A stretch of DNA of 64,000 bases from UBA6522 sp965205045 (GCA_965205045.1 OZ242031.1:4526001-4590000); one strand, 5' to 3'; shown: positions 1 to 8,796, counted from the first letter of the stretch. Made by a program: numbers and translations. Notes: generated by a model not told the origin, from the letters alone.

Positions 1-462
1 GAATGGCTCAAGGCGTTCGTCATGGGCGTTCGCCAGATTCGGGGGGAAATGTCCATCGCTCCCGGCAGGCGGCTTCCGGCCCTGCTGGCAGGCGCCACCG
101 ACCTGGACCGCGCCCGGGTCCGCCGGCACGAGCCGCTGCTGAAGAGCCTGGCCCGACTGGGCGAAATCGGCTTCGTCGAAGTCGCGGACGAGGTTGCCGG
201 CGCTGCCACCGCGCTGGTGGGCCGGATGACCGTCCTCGTCCCGCTGGAAGGACTGATCGACATGGCTGCCGAGCGGGCCCGGCTCGGCAAGCAGATCCAA
301 AGGGCTGCCGGCGACCGCCGGCGCAGCCAACACAAGCTCGCCAATCCGCAGTTCATCGCCAACGCACCGGCGGCGGTCGTCGACAAGGAACGGCAACGGG
401 CGGCGGCGCTGGACGAGCGGCTCGAACAGCTCAACGAGCGTTTGGCGCGCCTATCCCCCTGA
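1..462 (+). CDS. valS: valine--tRNA ligase, C-terminal part (5' cut by window)
   Basis: This is the last 153 residues of valyl-tRNA synthetase, the cytoplasmic enzyme that charges tRNA-Val. The visible part starts with the WLKAFVMGVRQIRGEM segment of the anticodon-binding domain and ends with a charged helical tail (RARLGKQIQRAAGDRR, LDERLEQLNERLARLSP) matching the C-terminal coiled-coil arm that contacts tRNA. The catalytic domain lies left of the window. The gene converges on rimI, and the two reading frames overlap by about 32 bases. The identification rests on the tail alone but the motif order is typical of ValS. Confidence 0.93.
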   Translation, partial: EWLKAFVMGVRQIRGEMSIAPGRRLPALLAGATDLDRARVRRHEPLLKSLARLGEIGFVEVADEVAGAATALVGRMTVLVPLEGLIDMAAERARLGKQIQRAAGDRRRSQHKLANPQFIANAPAAVVDKERQRAAALDERLEQLNERLARLSP

Positions 463-915
463 CCTCCCTGACCTCCCTGACCTCCCTGAGCGCTTCGCCG
501 ATGCTGGCGGCGAAAATGACCGCATCCTCGCGGCCGCCGTGGGCCTGGTAGTAGGACGGACGCACGCCGATCCGCTCGAATCCGGCCGAACGAGACCCAT
601 TGCCGCATCGTTTGAAGGCCGGACTTCGAGAAAGGCGCGCTCGACGCCCATGGCCCGGGCGCGTGTGCAGAGGGCGTGGAGCAACTGGCGGCCGTATCCC
701 TGCCGCTGAAGTTCGGGATGCACGCACAGGTTCAGGATGTGCGCGTCGCTTGCGGCCACCGACATGATCGCATAGCCGTTGGTATCGCCGTCGATGACCA
801 GGACCAGGCATTGGTAGCCTGCCAGGAGGCAGTCCCTGAAGATGCGCGGTCTCCACGGAAACTCGTAGCTGGCCTGCTCCACCGCGGCGACTCCCCGCAG
901 ATCCCGGTTGGACAT
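431..915 (-). pseudogene. rimI: ribosomal-protein-alanine acetyltransferase RimI, frameshifted
   Basis: This is a GNAT N-acetyltransferase of the RimI type, which acetylates the N-terminal alanine of ribosomal protein S18. From the ATG at 915 the protein reads MSNRDLRGVAAVEQASYEFPW, then the acetyl-CoA loop (HPELQRQGYGRQLL) and LEVRPSNDAAMG. The frame then shifts near 585-600, and the conserved ending (GFERIGVRPSYYQ, GREDAVIF) continues in a second frame to a stop at 431. The defect equals a net loss of 2 or gain of 1 base. It is either a sequencing error or a real inactivation. It follows udg by 35 bases on the same strand, a common pairing. The C-terminal tail carries the 9-bp repeat. Confidence 0.8.
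459..489. repeat. 9-bp tandem repeat at the valS/rimI convergence
   Basis: CTGACCTCC is repeated three times (459-485) followed by a partial fourth copy (486-489). The first copy contains the valS stop codon. On the other strand the repeat encodes a REV tripeptide repeat near the C-terminus of RimI. A 9-bp unit keeps the reading frame when copy number changes. Confidence 0.95.
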
Positions 916-950
916 GGTGCGGATCTCCGTCCGGGGTTGAAGCGCCGCGC

Positions 951-1628
951 TCACTCCGGGGCCCGCAGCAGGCGCTTCACGATCTTCAGATCCTCCCACG
1001 ACTTGGACTTGGCCAGCGGGCTGCGCAGCAGATAGGCCGGGTGATAGCTCACCACCAGCGGAGTCGAGGCGGCGCCGAACCGGAACGTGCGGCCGCGAAG
1101 CCGCCCGATGGGCGTGTCGGACTGCAACAGCCACTGGGCGGCGATCCTGCCCAGCGCCAGGATGACCCGCGGCTGCAGCAGCTCGATCTGACGTTGCAGA
1201 TAAGGCGTGCAGGTCGCGGCCTCGTCCGATTTCGGATCGCGGTTGTCGGGAGGCCGGCACTTGAGGATGTTGGCGATGTAAACATCTTCGCGGGCAAGAT
1301 GGATCGCAGCGAGCATGGCGTTGAGCAACTGGCCGGCACGGCCGACGAAGGGCTCCCCCCGGCGGTCTTCTTCCGCCCCAGGAGCCTCGCCGATGACCAG
1401 CAGATCCGCCGTCTGGCTGCCGACGCCGAATACCGTCTGGGTCCGGCCCTCATGCAGGGCGCAACGGGTACAGGTGCGCACCGCTTCGCGCAATTCGTCC
1501 CAGTCGGCGGACGCTTCCTCAACCGCTTCGGCGACCGGCTCCGGCTCCGTGTCCGCGGCATCGCGCAACACCCACACCGGGATGCCCATCGCGTCAAGGT
1601 ATTGTTCCCGCAACCCGGGCATCGTCAT
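951..1628 (-). CDS. uracil-DNA glycosylase, family 4 (iron-sulfur)
   Basis: The 225-residue product removes uracil from DNA as the first step of base excision repair. The GEAPGAEEDRRGEPFVGRAG motif (about residues 80-99) and HPAYLLR (196-202) are the active-site segments of the family. Cysteines 53, 56, 124 and 140 fit the four ligands of its [4Fe-4S] cluster. The proline- and glutamate-rich stretch at residues 25-40 is a linker between the N-terminal helix and the catalytic domain. The start may be the ATG at 1628 or the one two codons later. It is divergent from proS and probably cotranscribed with rimI. Confidence 0.93.
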   Translation of the reverse strand: MTMPGLREQYLDAMGIPVWVLRDAADTEPEPVAEAVEEASADWDELREAVRTCTRCALHEGRTQTVFGVGSQTADLLVIGEAPGAEEDRRGEPFVGRAGQLLNAMLAAIHLAREDVYIANILKCRPPDNRDPKSDEAATCTPYLQRQIELLQPRVILALGRIAAQWLLQSDTPIGRLRGRTFRFGAASTPLVVSYHPAYLLRSPLAKSKSWEDLKIVKRLLRAPE

Positions 1629-1683
1629 CGGGATCGTCGGGGCCGCTCATGGGCGTGAGCTTAGCATGTAACCGCGGCGCCGA

Positions 1684-1715
1684 TTGACGCGCAGGCGGGT
1701 CGAATAACCTACAAT
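1684..1715 (+). promoter_or_regulatory. possible proS promoter
   Basis: TTGACG (1684-1689) and TACAAT (1710-1715) lie upstream of proS, but the 20-base gap is longer than the usual 16-18, so the pairing is uncertain. AAGGGA just before the ATG at 1746 is a plausible ribosome binding site. Confidence 0.3.
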
Positions 1716-1745
1716 GCGCGGGTCCGAAAAACGGCAAGGGACGGC

Positions 1746-3455
1746 ATGAAGCTTTCTCAATTACCCCTCTCTACCTTCAGGGACGCGCCCGCCGATGCGG
1801 AGGTGATCAGTCATCGGCTCATGCTGCGGGCCGGGATCGTGCGCCGGCTCGCGTCCGGGCTCTATAGCTGGCTTCCGCTGGGCGTTCGGGTGCTGCACCG
1901 CATCGAACGCATCGTCCGCGAAGAGATGAACCGCGCCGGAGCGCTGGAAGTCTCCATGCCCGGCGTCCAGCCGGCGGAGTTGTGGCGGGAGTCGGGCCGC
2001 TGGGAGGATTTCGGCCCGGAGCTGCTGCGGCTGCAGGACCGGCACAGAAGAGACTTCTGCCTGGGTCCCACCCACGAAGAGGTCATCACCGATATCGCCC
2101 GTGCGGAACTCAAGAGTTACCGGCAGTTGCCTGTCAACTACTACCAGGTCCAGACGAAGTTCCGGGACGAGATCAGGCCCCGATTCGGCGTCATGCGGGC
2201 GCGTGAATTCGTGATGAAGGACGCCTACTCCTTCGACCTGGATGAAGAAGGCCTTGAAGATGCCTACCAGGCCATGCGCCGCGCCTACTCCCGGATCTTC
2301 GACCGCCTGCAGCTCACTTACCGGATCGTCCAGGCCGACTCCGGCGCCATCGGCGGCAGTCAGTCGGAGGAATTCCATGTGCTCGCCGACTCCGGCGAGG
2401 ACGCCATCGCCTTCTCGGAGGCCGACGGCTTTGCCGCCAACGTGGAAACGGTCCCGGTGCTGCCGGATAGAGAATCGCTCCGGCCGGCACCGCGGCAGGA
2501 CCTGCAGCGCGTCGCCACACCGGGCGTGCGCACCATCGCCGATCTTTGCGAGTTCCTCGACGTTGCGCCCCGGCAGTGCCTGAAAACCCTGCTGGTAGCG
2601 GGAACGGAAACGCCCGCGGTCGCGTTGCTGCTGCGCGGCGATCACGAACTGAATGTCCACAAGGCCCAGGCGCTGGACGCCGTTGCCACTCCGTTGCGCA
2701 TGCTGTCCGCAGCACAGGTGGAAGCGGCAGCGGGCGTTTCTCCCGGGTCGCTGGGTCCGCTCGGACTGGAGGTACCCGTCTTTGCCGATCAATCGGCATC
2801 ACGGGTCGGCGACTTCTCATGCGGAGCCAATCGCGCCGAACACCACTACACGGGCGTGAACTGGGAGCGGGACGTGCCCCTGCCGTTCGTGGCGGACCTT
2901 CGCAACGTGGCCTCGGGAGATCCCAGCCCCAACGGCGGAGGATCGCTGACCGTCGCCCGCGGCATAGAAGTGGGGCACATCTTTCAGCTCGGCACCAAGT
3001 ACAGCGACGCCATGGGCGCCACGGTGCTGGACTCCGGCGGCCGCCCCCGCAGCATGCACATGGGCTGCTACGGGATCGGCGTGACCCGCGTCGCGGCCGC
3101 GGCCATCGAGCAGAGCAACGACGCGCGCGGCATCATCTGGCCGGATGCCATCGCGCCGTTCGACGTCATCGTCATTCCCATCGCCCTGGACAAGTCCCAC
3201 CGGGTGCGGGAGGCCACCGACAATGTCGCCGGACAGTTGCAGGCCGCGGGACTGGAGGTGCTGGTGGACGACCGCAATCAGCGGCCCGGATCGAAGTTTG
3301 CGGACGCCGACCTGATCGGAATCCCTCACCGGCTGGTGGTCGGGGAGCGGGGTCTCGACCGCGGCGAAATCGAGTACAAGTCGCGCCGCGACGATGCGAT
3401 CGAAATGATCGCGCTGGACTCGCTGGTGGAGTTCCTGGACTCGAAGCGCGCCTGA
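1746..3455 (+). CDS. proS: proline--tRNA ligase, bacterial type with editing domain
   Basis: The 569-residue class II synthetase charges tRNA-Pro in the cytoplasm. The N-terminus shows the SRLML/AGI..LASGLY..LPLG pattern (here SHRLMLRAGIVRRLASGLYSWLPLG). Motif 2 with the FRDEIRPRFGVMRAREF stretch lies near residues 140-160. The YBL-type insertion that deacylates Ala-tRNA-Pro occupies roughly 225-410. The C-terminal anticodon-binding domain ends in GERGLDRGEIEYKSRR. Length and order match the E. coli-type enzyme. It stands alone on this strand and converges on the acylphosphatase gene, with only 25 bases between the stops. Confidence 0.97.
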   Translation: MKLSQLPLSTFRDAPADAEVISHRLMLRAGIVRRLASGLYSWLPLGVRVLHRIERIVREEMNRAGALEVSMPGVQPAELWRESGRWEDFGPELLRLQDRHRRDFCLGPTHEEVITDIARAELKSYRQLPVNYYQVQTKFRDEIRPRFGVMRAREFVMKDAYSFDLDEEGLEDAYQAMRRAYSRIFDRLQLTYRIVQADSGAIGGSQSEEFHVLADSGEDAIAFSEADGFAANVETVPVLPDRESLRPAPRQDLQRVATPGVRTIADLCEFLDVAPRQCLKTLLVAGTETPAVALLLRGDHELNVHKAQALDAVATPLRMLSAAQVEAAAGVSPGSLGPLGLEVPVFADQSASRVGDFSCGANRAEHHYTGVNWERDVPLPFVADLRNVASGDPSPNGGGSLTVARGIEVGHIFQLGTKYSDAMGATVLDSGGRPRSMHMGCYGIGVTRVAAAAIEQSNDARGIIWPDAIAPFDVIVIPIALDKSHRVREATDNVAGQLQAAGLEVLVDDRNQRPGSKFADADLIGIPHRLVVGERGLDRGEIEYKSRRDDAIEMIALDSLVEFLDSKRA

Positions 3456-3480
3456 CCCGGGTACCCGGGCCCAACCGCTG

Positions 3481-3753
3481 TCAGAGAGTCCGGAATCCCG
3501 GCTCGACGGGATCGTTCCACTCCTGGACTTCCACGCCCGTCACCCTGGCGCCGGAGGGCCCTTCCCACAGCCAGGCGCACAGCCGGGCGATGGCCTCCGG
3601 ACCGCCGGCGGCGATGACTTCCACCGCGCCATAGGACAGGTTCCTGGCCGAGCCTCGCAGCGCCCACTGTTCGGCCTGGCGCGCGGTGGTCACCCGGTAC
3701 CAGACGCCCTGAACGCGGCCGGACACGATGCAGCGAACAGCTTGCTCATCCAT
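3481..3753 (-). CDS. acylphosphatase
   Basis: A 90-residue acylphosphatase hydrolyses the carboxyl-phosphate bond of acyl phosphates. The signature GRVQGVWYR (catalytic Arg in the phosphate loop) and the SARNLSYGAVEVIAAG segment with the catalytic Asn are both present, and the length is the family norm. The ATG at 3753 gives the usual N-terminus; an in-frame GTG at 3765 would add four residues. It stands next to a small lipoprotein gene on the same strand, with no clear functional link. Confidence 0.93.
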   Translation of the reverse strand: MDEQAVRCIVSGRVQGVWYRVTTARQAEQWALRGSARNLSYGAVEVIAAGGPEAIARLCAWLWEGPSGARVTGVEVQEWNDPVEPGFRTL

Positions 3754-3813
3754 GGCGGCAATCACGTGCAGGGCTCGATGGTGGGGGCGGGACGATCCCG
3801 ACGGTTGCTCAGG

Positions 3814-4101
3814 CTATTCCTCGTCGACAGCCTGACTCGCCTGCAGCGCCTCCACGGCCCGGTTTCTGGCGCGAATCGCGCTGTCCTGCGCCAACAGGTA
3901 GTAACGGGCGCGGAGTTGGGTTTCAGCCTGTTCCAGCAGGGCCCTGGCTTCGTTCAATTCGTCCGGCGCGAGGGTTGCCGCATCCGACTCCTCCGCCGCG
4001 GCGATCGCCTGGCGTGCGTCGCTCATTTCCTGTACCGGCGGACCGGCGGCACATGACGCAATCAACAGCGTCAGGAGTATGATAGCGCCTCGGTAACTCA
4101 T
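3814..4101 (-). CDS. small lipoprotein with DUF4398-like domain
   Basis: The 95-residue protein begins MSYRGAIILLTLLIASC, a lipoprotein signal with the lipobox LIAS-C, so the mature protein should be anchored to a membrane facing the periplasm. The rest is one charged helical hairpin (ARQAIAAAEESDA, LNEARALLEQAETQLRARYYLLAQDSAIRARNRA cut short here), resembling DUF4398 periplasmic proteins that often precede OmpA-type proteins. The ATG at 4101 was chosen because it places the signal peptide at the N-terminus; a start at 4158 would put 19 unlikely residues ahead of it. The function is unknown. Confidence 0.75.
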   Translation of the reverse strand: MSYRGAIILLTLLIASCAAGPPVQEMSDARQAIAAAEESDAATLAPDELNEARALLEQAETQLRARYYLLAQDSAIRARNRAVEALQASQAVDEE

Positions 4102-4192
4102 CAATCGACCCTGGAACACCCAAGCGGGAACGTAACAGGGGCGCCAGATTCCCGTCAAGCGCGGGCCTGTCGACGCCCAGGGGAGGACATGC

Positions 4193-4543
4193 GTGAAGCC
4201 CAGAATCTACCACAATCCCCGATGCTCCAAGTCCCGCGCGACCATGGCGTTGCTCGAGTCCAGAGGCATCGACATGGACGTCATCGAATATCTGAAGACG
4301 CCGCCGGATGCCGCCGTGCTCGCCGGCCTGCTCGAAAAACTCGGAATTCCCGCGCGGAATCTGGTACGAAAGGGGGAACGGGCTTTCCGGTCGGCGGGTG
4401 TCGATCCCGATACCGCCAGCGAGACGGCGCTGATCGAATTGATGACAACTCATCCGGTATTGATCCAGCGGCCCATCGTGGAAACGGCCGAGGCGGCGCG
4501 CATCGGCCGTCCTCCGGAACAGGTCATGGAACTGTTTCCGTAG
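4193..4543 (+). CDS. arsC: ArsC/Spx-family arsenate reductase-like protein
   Basis: The 116-residue thioredoxin-fold protein matches glutaredoxin-coupled arsenate reductases. The N-terminal NPRCSKSRATMALLESRG carries the single catalytic Cys (residue 11), and the C-terminal LIQRPIVE segment carries the substrate-binding Arg. The start is GTG at 4193 behind a GGGAGGAC ribosome binding site. No other ars gene is nearby, so a general reductase role is as likely as arsenic resistance. wrbA follows after 3 bases, indicating one transcript and a shared redox or stress theme. Confidence 0.85.
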   Translation: MKPRIYHNPRCSKSRATMALLESRGIDMDVIEYLKTPPDAAVLAGLLEKLGIPARNLVRKGERAFRSAGVDPDTASETALIELMTTHPVLIQRPIVETAEAARIGRPPEQVMELFP

Positions 4544-4546
4544 AAA

Positions 4547-5158
4547 ATGCCCTCCGACGCGAAAATTCTCGTCCTCTACTACTCGCTCAAGGGACGAACG
4601 GCGGAGCTGGCGCGATACGCCGCGCGGGGGGTGGAGGCCGCCGGGGCGGAGGCGATCGTTCGTACCGTGCCCCCGGTATCCTCCACAACCGAGGCCGTCG
4701 ATGCCCCGGTCCCGGACTCCGGCCCGCCCTTCGCTGCCCTGGAAGACCTGGCCGACTGCGATGGCCTGCTGTTGGGAAGCCCGACCCGGTTCGGCAACAT
4801 GGCGGCCGCGCTCAAGTACTTCCTCGACTCCACCTCGGGGCTCTGGTTGAAGGGCGCCCTGGTCGACAAGCCGTTCGGCTTGTTCACCAGCACCGGTTCG
4901 ATGCACGGGGGACAGGAAACGACATTGCTCGCCATGGCCCTGCCGCCGATCCATCACGGCATGCTCTGGACCGGAATCCCCTACACGGAACCGCGGGTCA
5001 CGGCCACGCGCACCGGCGGCGGGCCCTACGGCGCGTCACACGTCGATGTCGGCTGGAACCGGTCGCTGTCCGACGACGAACGGGCGCTCGCCACCGCGCT
5101 GGGACGGCGGGTTGCAAAACTCGCCGGGGTTCTCAAGTCCCGGGAGCCTGCGCCGTAG
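4547..5158 (+). CDS. wrbA: NAD(P)H:quinone oxidoreductase, WrbA family
   Basis: The 203-residue flavodoxin-fold protein is expected to bind FMN and reduce quinones by two electrons, avoiding semiquinones. The phosphate loop is YYSLKGRTAELAR near residue 12. The WrbA-specific segments GSPTRFGNMAAALKYFLD and STGSMHGGQETTLLA lie near 90 and 125, and the PPIHHGMLWTGIPY block follows. It has the usual length and is directly coupled to the arsC-like gene upstream. The tail ends against the convergent TPR gene after 180 bases of non-coding DNA. Confidence 0.93.
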   Translation: MPSDAKILVLYYSLKGRTAELARYAARGVEAAGAEAIVRTVPPVSSTTEAVDAPVPDSGPPFAALEDLADCDGLLLGSPTRFGNMAAALKYFLDSTSGLWLKGALVDKPFGLFTSTGSMHGGQETTLLAMALPPIHHGMLWTGIPYTEPRVTATRTGGGPYGASHVDVGWNRSLSDDERALATALGRRVAKLAGVLKSREPAP

Positions 5159-5338
5159 AAAACCGCGAACGCCTGGATGAGAGTGAACTTGCAGCCGTGA
5201 TCTTCCAAACGTGCCACACCGGCGCATCGCGCCGCCCCGCAGTCGCGGAAGGAACAATGCGCGGACCCAAAATCAATGAGTTACGCATGTTCCATGGAAG
5301 GCGCAGGCTCCCGGCAGCGCGGCACGTGCCGCCGTCCG
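5159..5338. other. intergenic region between convergent genes, with a short palindrome
   Basis: No coding signal was seen in these 180 bases. GCGGCACGTGCCGC at 5319-5332 is a perfect 14-base palindrome just beyond the stop of the TPR gene. It has no loop or T-tract, so it is at best a weak transcription stop. Confidence 0.5.
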
Positions 5339-6916
5339 CTAGTTGCGCGACATCGGAAACCGCCTCGCCTCCTGCAGGCCGGTGAACGAATCGCGGCCGT
5401 CCCAGATGGCATTGAGAATCTCGTATTGCCCGGCGGCGCCTTCTTCGTCGCCCGTTTGTTCCAGGGCCCTGGCCAGACCCAGCACCGAGCGGGGCCTGTT
5501 CGGCATGCGCAGCAGCGATGTCTCGAATTTGGTTGCCGCGTCTTCGGGCCTGCCCAGCTCCAGAAGAATCTCGCCGTACAGTTCGTAGGCCGGCTTGACC
5601 GGATCGGCCGCTCCGTAGGGCGGGCGAAGTTGCGCCACGATTTCCAGCGCCTCGTCCATCAACTGAACGGCGCCGTCCGCGTCGCCCCGAGCCGTGCGCA
5701 CCAGGGCGCCGACCTGCTTGTGCATGACCTGCACCCAAAGGCGCCCCGAGCGCATGACGCCGCCATCGCTGCCGGCAGCCACCAGGCGCGCCAACGCCTC
5801 TTCGGCGCGCCCGGCCGTTTCCACGTCGCCGGTCCTGACCGCGCTGAGGCCCGTGGCGAGCAGCGTGTGCGGAGAGGTCTCGCCGGTGATCTCGTCGATC
5901 CGCCACTCCTCGGTCTCGACCACGTAGCGCGCTTCCATCAGCGGCAACGTCATGACCGCCCGGGCCTGGCCCTCGCTCGCCTCGATAATCGCATCGAGAC
6001 GGTCGATCCACAGACGGGCCTTCTCGTAGTCGCCCAACTGCAGGTCGCCGTATTGGCCCCAGTCCAGCGAGTGCACCGCGTCACCCACCGAGTCCCCGGG
6101 CTGCCAGAGGGCCTGCGCCGCGTCGTAGGCAGACTGGTTCCCGGCAGATACCCGGTCCCACATGCCGTGCTGGATGAAGATGTGCGTGGGCATGTGCCGG
6201 GCGTGGGATACCGCCGGGGCGATGTCGGCAAAGACGTACGCGGCAGGCAGCGCGATGGGGGCATGCAGAGGATCGTCGAAGGCGTGGATCACGAAGTGGG
6301 CTGCGCCGGGATGGCTGGGGTTTCTCTCCAGCACGCCCAGTGCGATGGCGCCGGCCCGCATTTCCAGCCGCAGGCTGTCGTCCGCGAGGGCGCGCGCGCC
6401 GCTCAGCATGGACAGCGCGTAGAAGGTGGCGATTTCGTCGTCCGCCGGATACCGCTCGTGGAGGCGGGCCATGGCGTCCATGTAGGCTACGCGGCGCTCC
6501 CGCCAACTGCCCTCGCCCCAGAGCATCTCGACCGCTTCGAGCAACCCCCTCTCCCGCGCGGTGGGCGCCTTGGCCAGGCGCTCCTCCGCCGTTGCCCCGA
6601 GCCGCGCAAGGGCTTCCCGCGGCGATTCGGCGTTGGCCTCGGGCTGCAACGGGTGATTATAGGAAAGCGACTCGCCCCAGTAGGCCAGCGCAAAATCCGG
6701 CTCGATGGCCTGGGCGGCGCGGAACTGCTCGATCGCCTGCTTCCAGCCGAAGCTGTGCAGGATCGCGACGCCGCGCAGGAAGTGCCGCTGCGCCTCCTCG
6801 CCGGCCGAAGTGGGAAAGTCGATGGTGCCGACATTTTCGAACTGGGTATGGGCGGGTCCGCCCACTGTCAGCGCAACGAGGGCAAACAGGGCGGAAATCA
6901 GTCGGATGCTCTTCAT
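5339..6916 (-). CDS. secreted tetratricopeptide-repeat protein
   Basis: A 525-residue protein with a Sec signal peptide (MKSIRLISALFALVALTVGGPAHTQ), followed by TPR-like helical repeats (AIEQFRAAQAIEPDFALAYWG and, at the C-terminus, YGEILLELGRPEDAATKFE). The centre has a conserved His/Asp-rich block (HFVIHAFDDPLHAPIALPAA, then HARHMPTHIFIQHGMWD) that looks like more than a scaffold and could bind metal or substrate. The ATG at 6916 is chosen for the signal peptide; the frame is open for 58 more codons upstream. Homologous proteins of this layout are common in Proteobacteria and are of unknown function. Confidence 0.8.
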   Translation of the reverse strand: MKSIRLISALFALVALTVGGPAHTQFENVGTIDFPTSAGEEAQRHFLRGVAILHSFGWKQAIEQFRAAQAIEPDFALAYWGESLSYNHPLQPEANAESPREALARLGATAEERLAKAPTARERGLLEAVEMLWGEGSWRERRVAYMDAMARLHERYPADDEIATFYALSMLSGARALADDSLRLEMRAGAIALGVLERNPSHPGAAHFVIHAFDDPLHAPIALPAAYVFADIAPAVSHARHMPTHIFIQHGMWDRVSAGNQSAYDAAQALWQPGDSVGDAVHSLDWGQYGDLQLGDYEKARLWIDRLDAIIEASEGQARAVMTLPLMEARYVVETEEWRIDEITGETSPHTLLATGLSAVRTGDVETAGRAEEALARLVAAGSDGGVMRSGRLWVQVMHKQVGALVRTARGDADGAVQLMDEALEIVAQLRPPYGAADPVKPAYELYGEILLELGRPEDAATKFETSLLRMPNRPRSVLGLARALEQTGDEEGAAGQYEILNAIWDGRDSFTGLQEARRFPMSRN

Positions 6917-7035
6917 GGGATTCGCTCCACGCGTTGGACCTGATCCCGAACAATCATCAGACAAACCGCGCATCCGGTCAATCCGGCAAGGCATTTCCAG
7001 GTGGTCATGTTCGGGACGGGCTGCTGGTTCTGCAA

Positions 7036-7620
7036 TCAACCGGCCAATTCGGAACTTTTGGTTGCAACGACCGCGCGCTTCTCCTGCCAAGCCCGCGTGC
7101 TCCAGTCGAGTACGTAGTCAAGGCCGCTGGTGATGCTGGTGAAGACCACCGCGGCGCCGGCGGTCACCACCCAGATGTCCGGCGGCCAGGCGAAGGCGCC
7201 AGCGGTCAGCGTCAGCCCCACGAACAGGAACTGGCAGGTGGTGTTGATGCGGCTGATGAGCCTGGGTTCTCCCTCCAGCGGAGCCACGAGCCACTGGTAG
7301 GCCCCCGCGCCGCCGACGATGACCGCGTCCCTCACCACGACCAGAATCGCCAGACTCGGGGGGATCAATCCCAGGTAGGCCAGCGTGAAGAAGACACTGA
7401 TCGCCAGGAGCTTGTCCGCCGCCGGATCCAGGATGCTGCCCAGGCGCGTACGCCAGTGAAACTGCCGTGCAAGGAAGCCGTCGATCGCATCGGATATGCC
7501 GGCGATGCCGATCAGTATGACGGCCGTGAGGTACTCCTGCTGCGAGAGGAACACCACGATCGGGGCGACCAGTATGACGCGCGCGATGCAAATGGCGTTG
7601 GGTATCCAGTTGAGTGGCAT
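7036..7620 (-). CDS. CDP-alcohol phosphatidyltransferase (PgsA or cardiolipin-synthase-like)
   Basis: A 194-residue inner-membrane enzyme that transfers a phosphatidyl group from CDP-diacylglycerol to an alcohol. The full family signature is present near residues 45-70: D-A-I-D-G-F-L-A-R, then eight residues, G-S-I-L-D-P-A-A-D. Hydrophobic segments flank it (VILVAPIVVFLS, ISVFFTLAYLGLI, SLAILVVVRDAVIVGGAGAY). The ATG at 7620 starts the usual N-terminus PLNWIPNAICIARV. The alcohol acceptor (glycerol-3-phosphate or phosphatidylglycerol) cannot be told by eye. It lies 87 bases after the DUF2066 gene on the same strand. Confidence 0.88.
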   Translation of the reverse strand: MPLNWIPNAICIARVILVAPIVVFLSQQEYLTAVILIGIAGISDAIDGFLARQFHWRTRLGSILDPAADKLLAISVFFTLAYLGLIPPSLAILVVVRDAVIVGGAGAYQWLVAPLEGEPRLISRINTTCQFLFVGLTLTAGAFAWPPDIWVVTAGAAVVFTSITSGLDYVLDWSTRAWQEKRAVVATKSSELAG

Positions 7621-7707
7621 GGGCAATCCCGTTCTCGAATCTGTCCGTCTGGTATCCGGAATCAAGTCCCGGGAACGTGACGCCGGGCGCGAGCCGGTAT
7701 TCTCGCG

Positions 7708-8796
7708 TTATCTGGTCAGCGAGTAAATCAGGTCGGCGCCGATTTCGTCGCCGCCCGCGGAAGTTCCGGACAGCACTTCGCCCAGCGCCAGGACCCTGTT
7801 CAGAACCAGGGCTCCGCCACGGGCTTCCACGCGCAACGTCATTTCCGTTCCCACGAGTTGTTCCAGTCGCACGGACTGCAGGACGCTCAGGCTTTCCAGG
7901 TAACTCATCACCCGCCCGTAGTCATCCAGCGTCTCGACGCCCGCGACCACGAGGCGCGCGCTCGTCGCACCGCCGATGCCGCTGAATTCCACGGCGTAAA
8001 GATCGGCCAGGTCGTCCAGGCCCGACCGGACCGCGGCGCCCGGCAAGGGGCGCAGGTTCCCGCCCCTCAGCAGGGTCCACCGAGCGGTTTCGATACCCTC
8101 CTCGCCCAGGCGGATGCGGCCGCTCAGTACCGCATCCGGAGCGTAGCGCTCCGATGCCCGGTTCAGGCGCTCGGAAAAGTTGCCCCAGACGTCGATAAAG
8201 TCCACGGTATTCAGATCCTCGACGTCCATGAGCGGCAGGGAGATGGGGAGACCGCGCTGGTTTGCCGCTTCGAGCAATTCCTCGCGCAACGTCGCGGCAG
8301 CGGCCTCCACGATCTCGCCGCCCGGCGCCGGCGAAGGGCTTGCCGCCAATATCCCGCGTTCCCCGGGACCCCCGTCGATGGCGACCCAAAGCAACGTCAG
8401 CGGACGCTCTTCTCCCCACACAGGCTGGTTTCTGGCCGTCAGCGCCTGCTGCAACCCGGGCGAATCGAAGACGATGAGCAGATTCTCCCTGTCCGGATTA
8501 CCTCTTTGAACCACATATCGGCCGGCGTCACGCACCAGGTCCAACAGGGCCGGATTGGTCGGGGCATCGCGTCGGCCGGTGATGCGAATCAGCAATTCCC
8601 CCATGGCGAACCGGTCGAAATCCGCATCCGTGCGCAGCGCCCGCTGACTCGTGACCCGAGAATTCAGCGGAACGGTAACCGTGTAGAGATTTTCGAAAAT
8701 GGCCGGAAAAACCGCCGCCGGCATGACGACTGTGGCAATCCCCGTCATCAGCGCGCAGGTCCGGACGAGACCAGTCCGGCCAGTGGATTTCGTCAT
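7708..8796 (-). CDS. DUF2066 family protein
   Basis: A 362-residue protein recognised as DUF2066 from its N-terminal TVTVPLNSRVTSQRALRTDADFDRFAMGELLIRITG block and later VWGNFSERLNRASERYAPDAVLSGRI. It begins with a hydrophobic, signal-like segment (LVRTCALMTGIATVVMPAAVF), so export is likely. The ATG at 8796 is the start consistent with that segment. It is divergent from purM, with a DUF3108 gene farther on: a purM-purN/DUF2066 arrangement that is common in Gammaproteobacteria. The function is unknown. Confidence 0.8.
   Translation of the reverse strand: MTKSTGRTGLVRTCALMTGIATVVMPAAVFPAIFENLYTVTVPLNSRVTSQRALRTDADFDRFAMGELLIRITGRRDAPTNPALLDLVRDAGRYVVQRGNPDRENLLIVFDSPGLQQALTARNQPVWGEERPLTLLWVAIDGGPGERGILAASPSPAPGGEIVEAAAATLREELLEAANQRGLPISLPLMDVEDLNTVDFIDVWGNFSERLNRASERYAPDAVLSGRIRLGEEGIETARWTLLRGGNLRPLPGAAVRSGLDDLADLYAVEFSGIGGATSARLVVAGVETLDDYGRVMSYLESLSVLQSVRLEQLVGTEMTLRVEARGGALVLNRVLALGEVLSGTSAGGDEIGADLIYSLTR

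Noticed and set aside
3456..3469. CCCGGGTACCCGGG palindrome between proS and the acylphosphatase gene, as a terminator
   Set aside because: It is a perfect 14-base palindrome without loop or T-run, so it would not form a standard terminator hairpin; chance in GC-rich DNA is plausible.
4193..4543. An arsenic resistance operon
   Set aside because: Only the ArsC-like gene is present; there is no arsB, arsR or acr3 nearby, and the partner is wrbA.
5276..6943. A 555-codon open frame on the plus strand across the TPR gene
   Set aside because: It is antisense to a gene with a clear signal peptide and TPR motifs; its translation has no family features and is rich in Arg and Pro, as expected for a shadow frame in GC-rich DNA.
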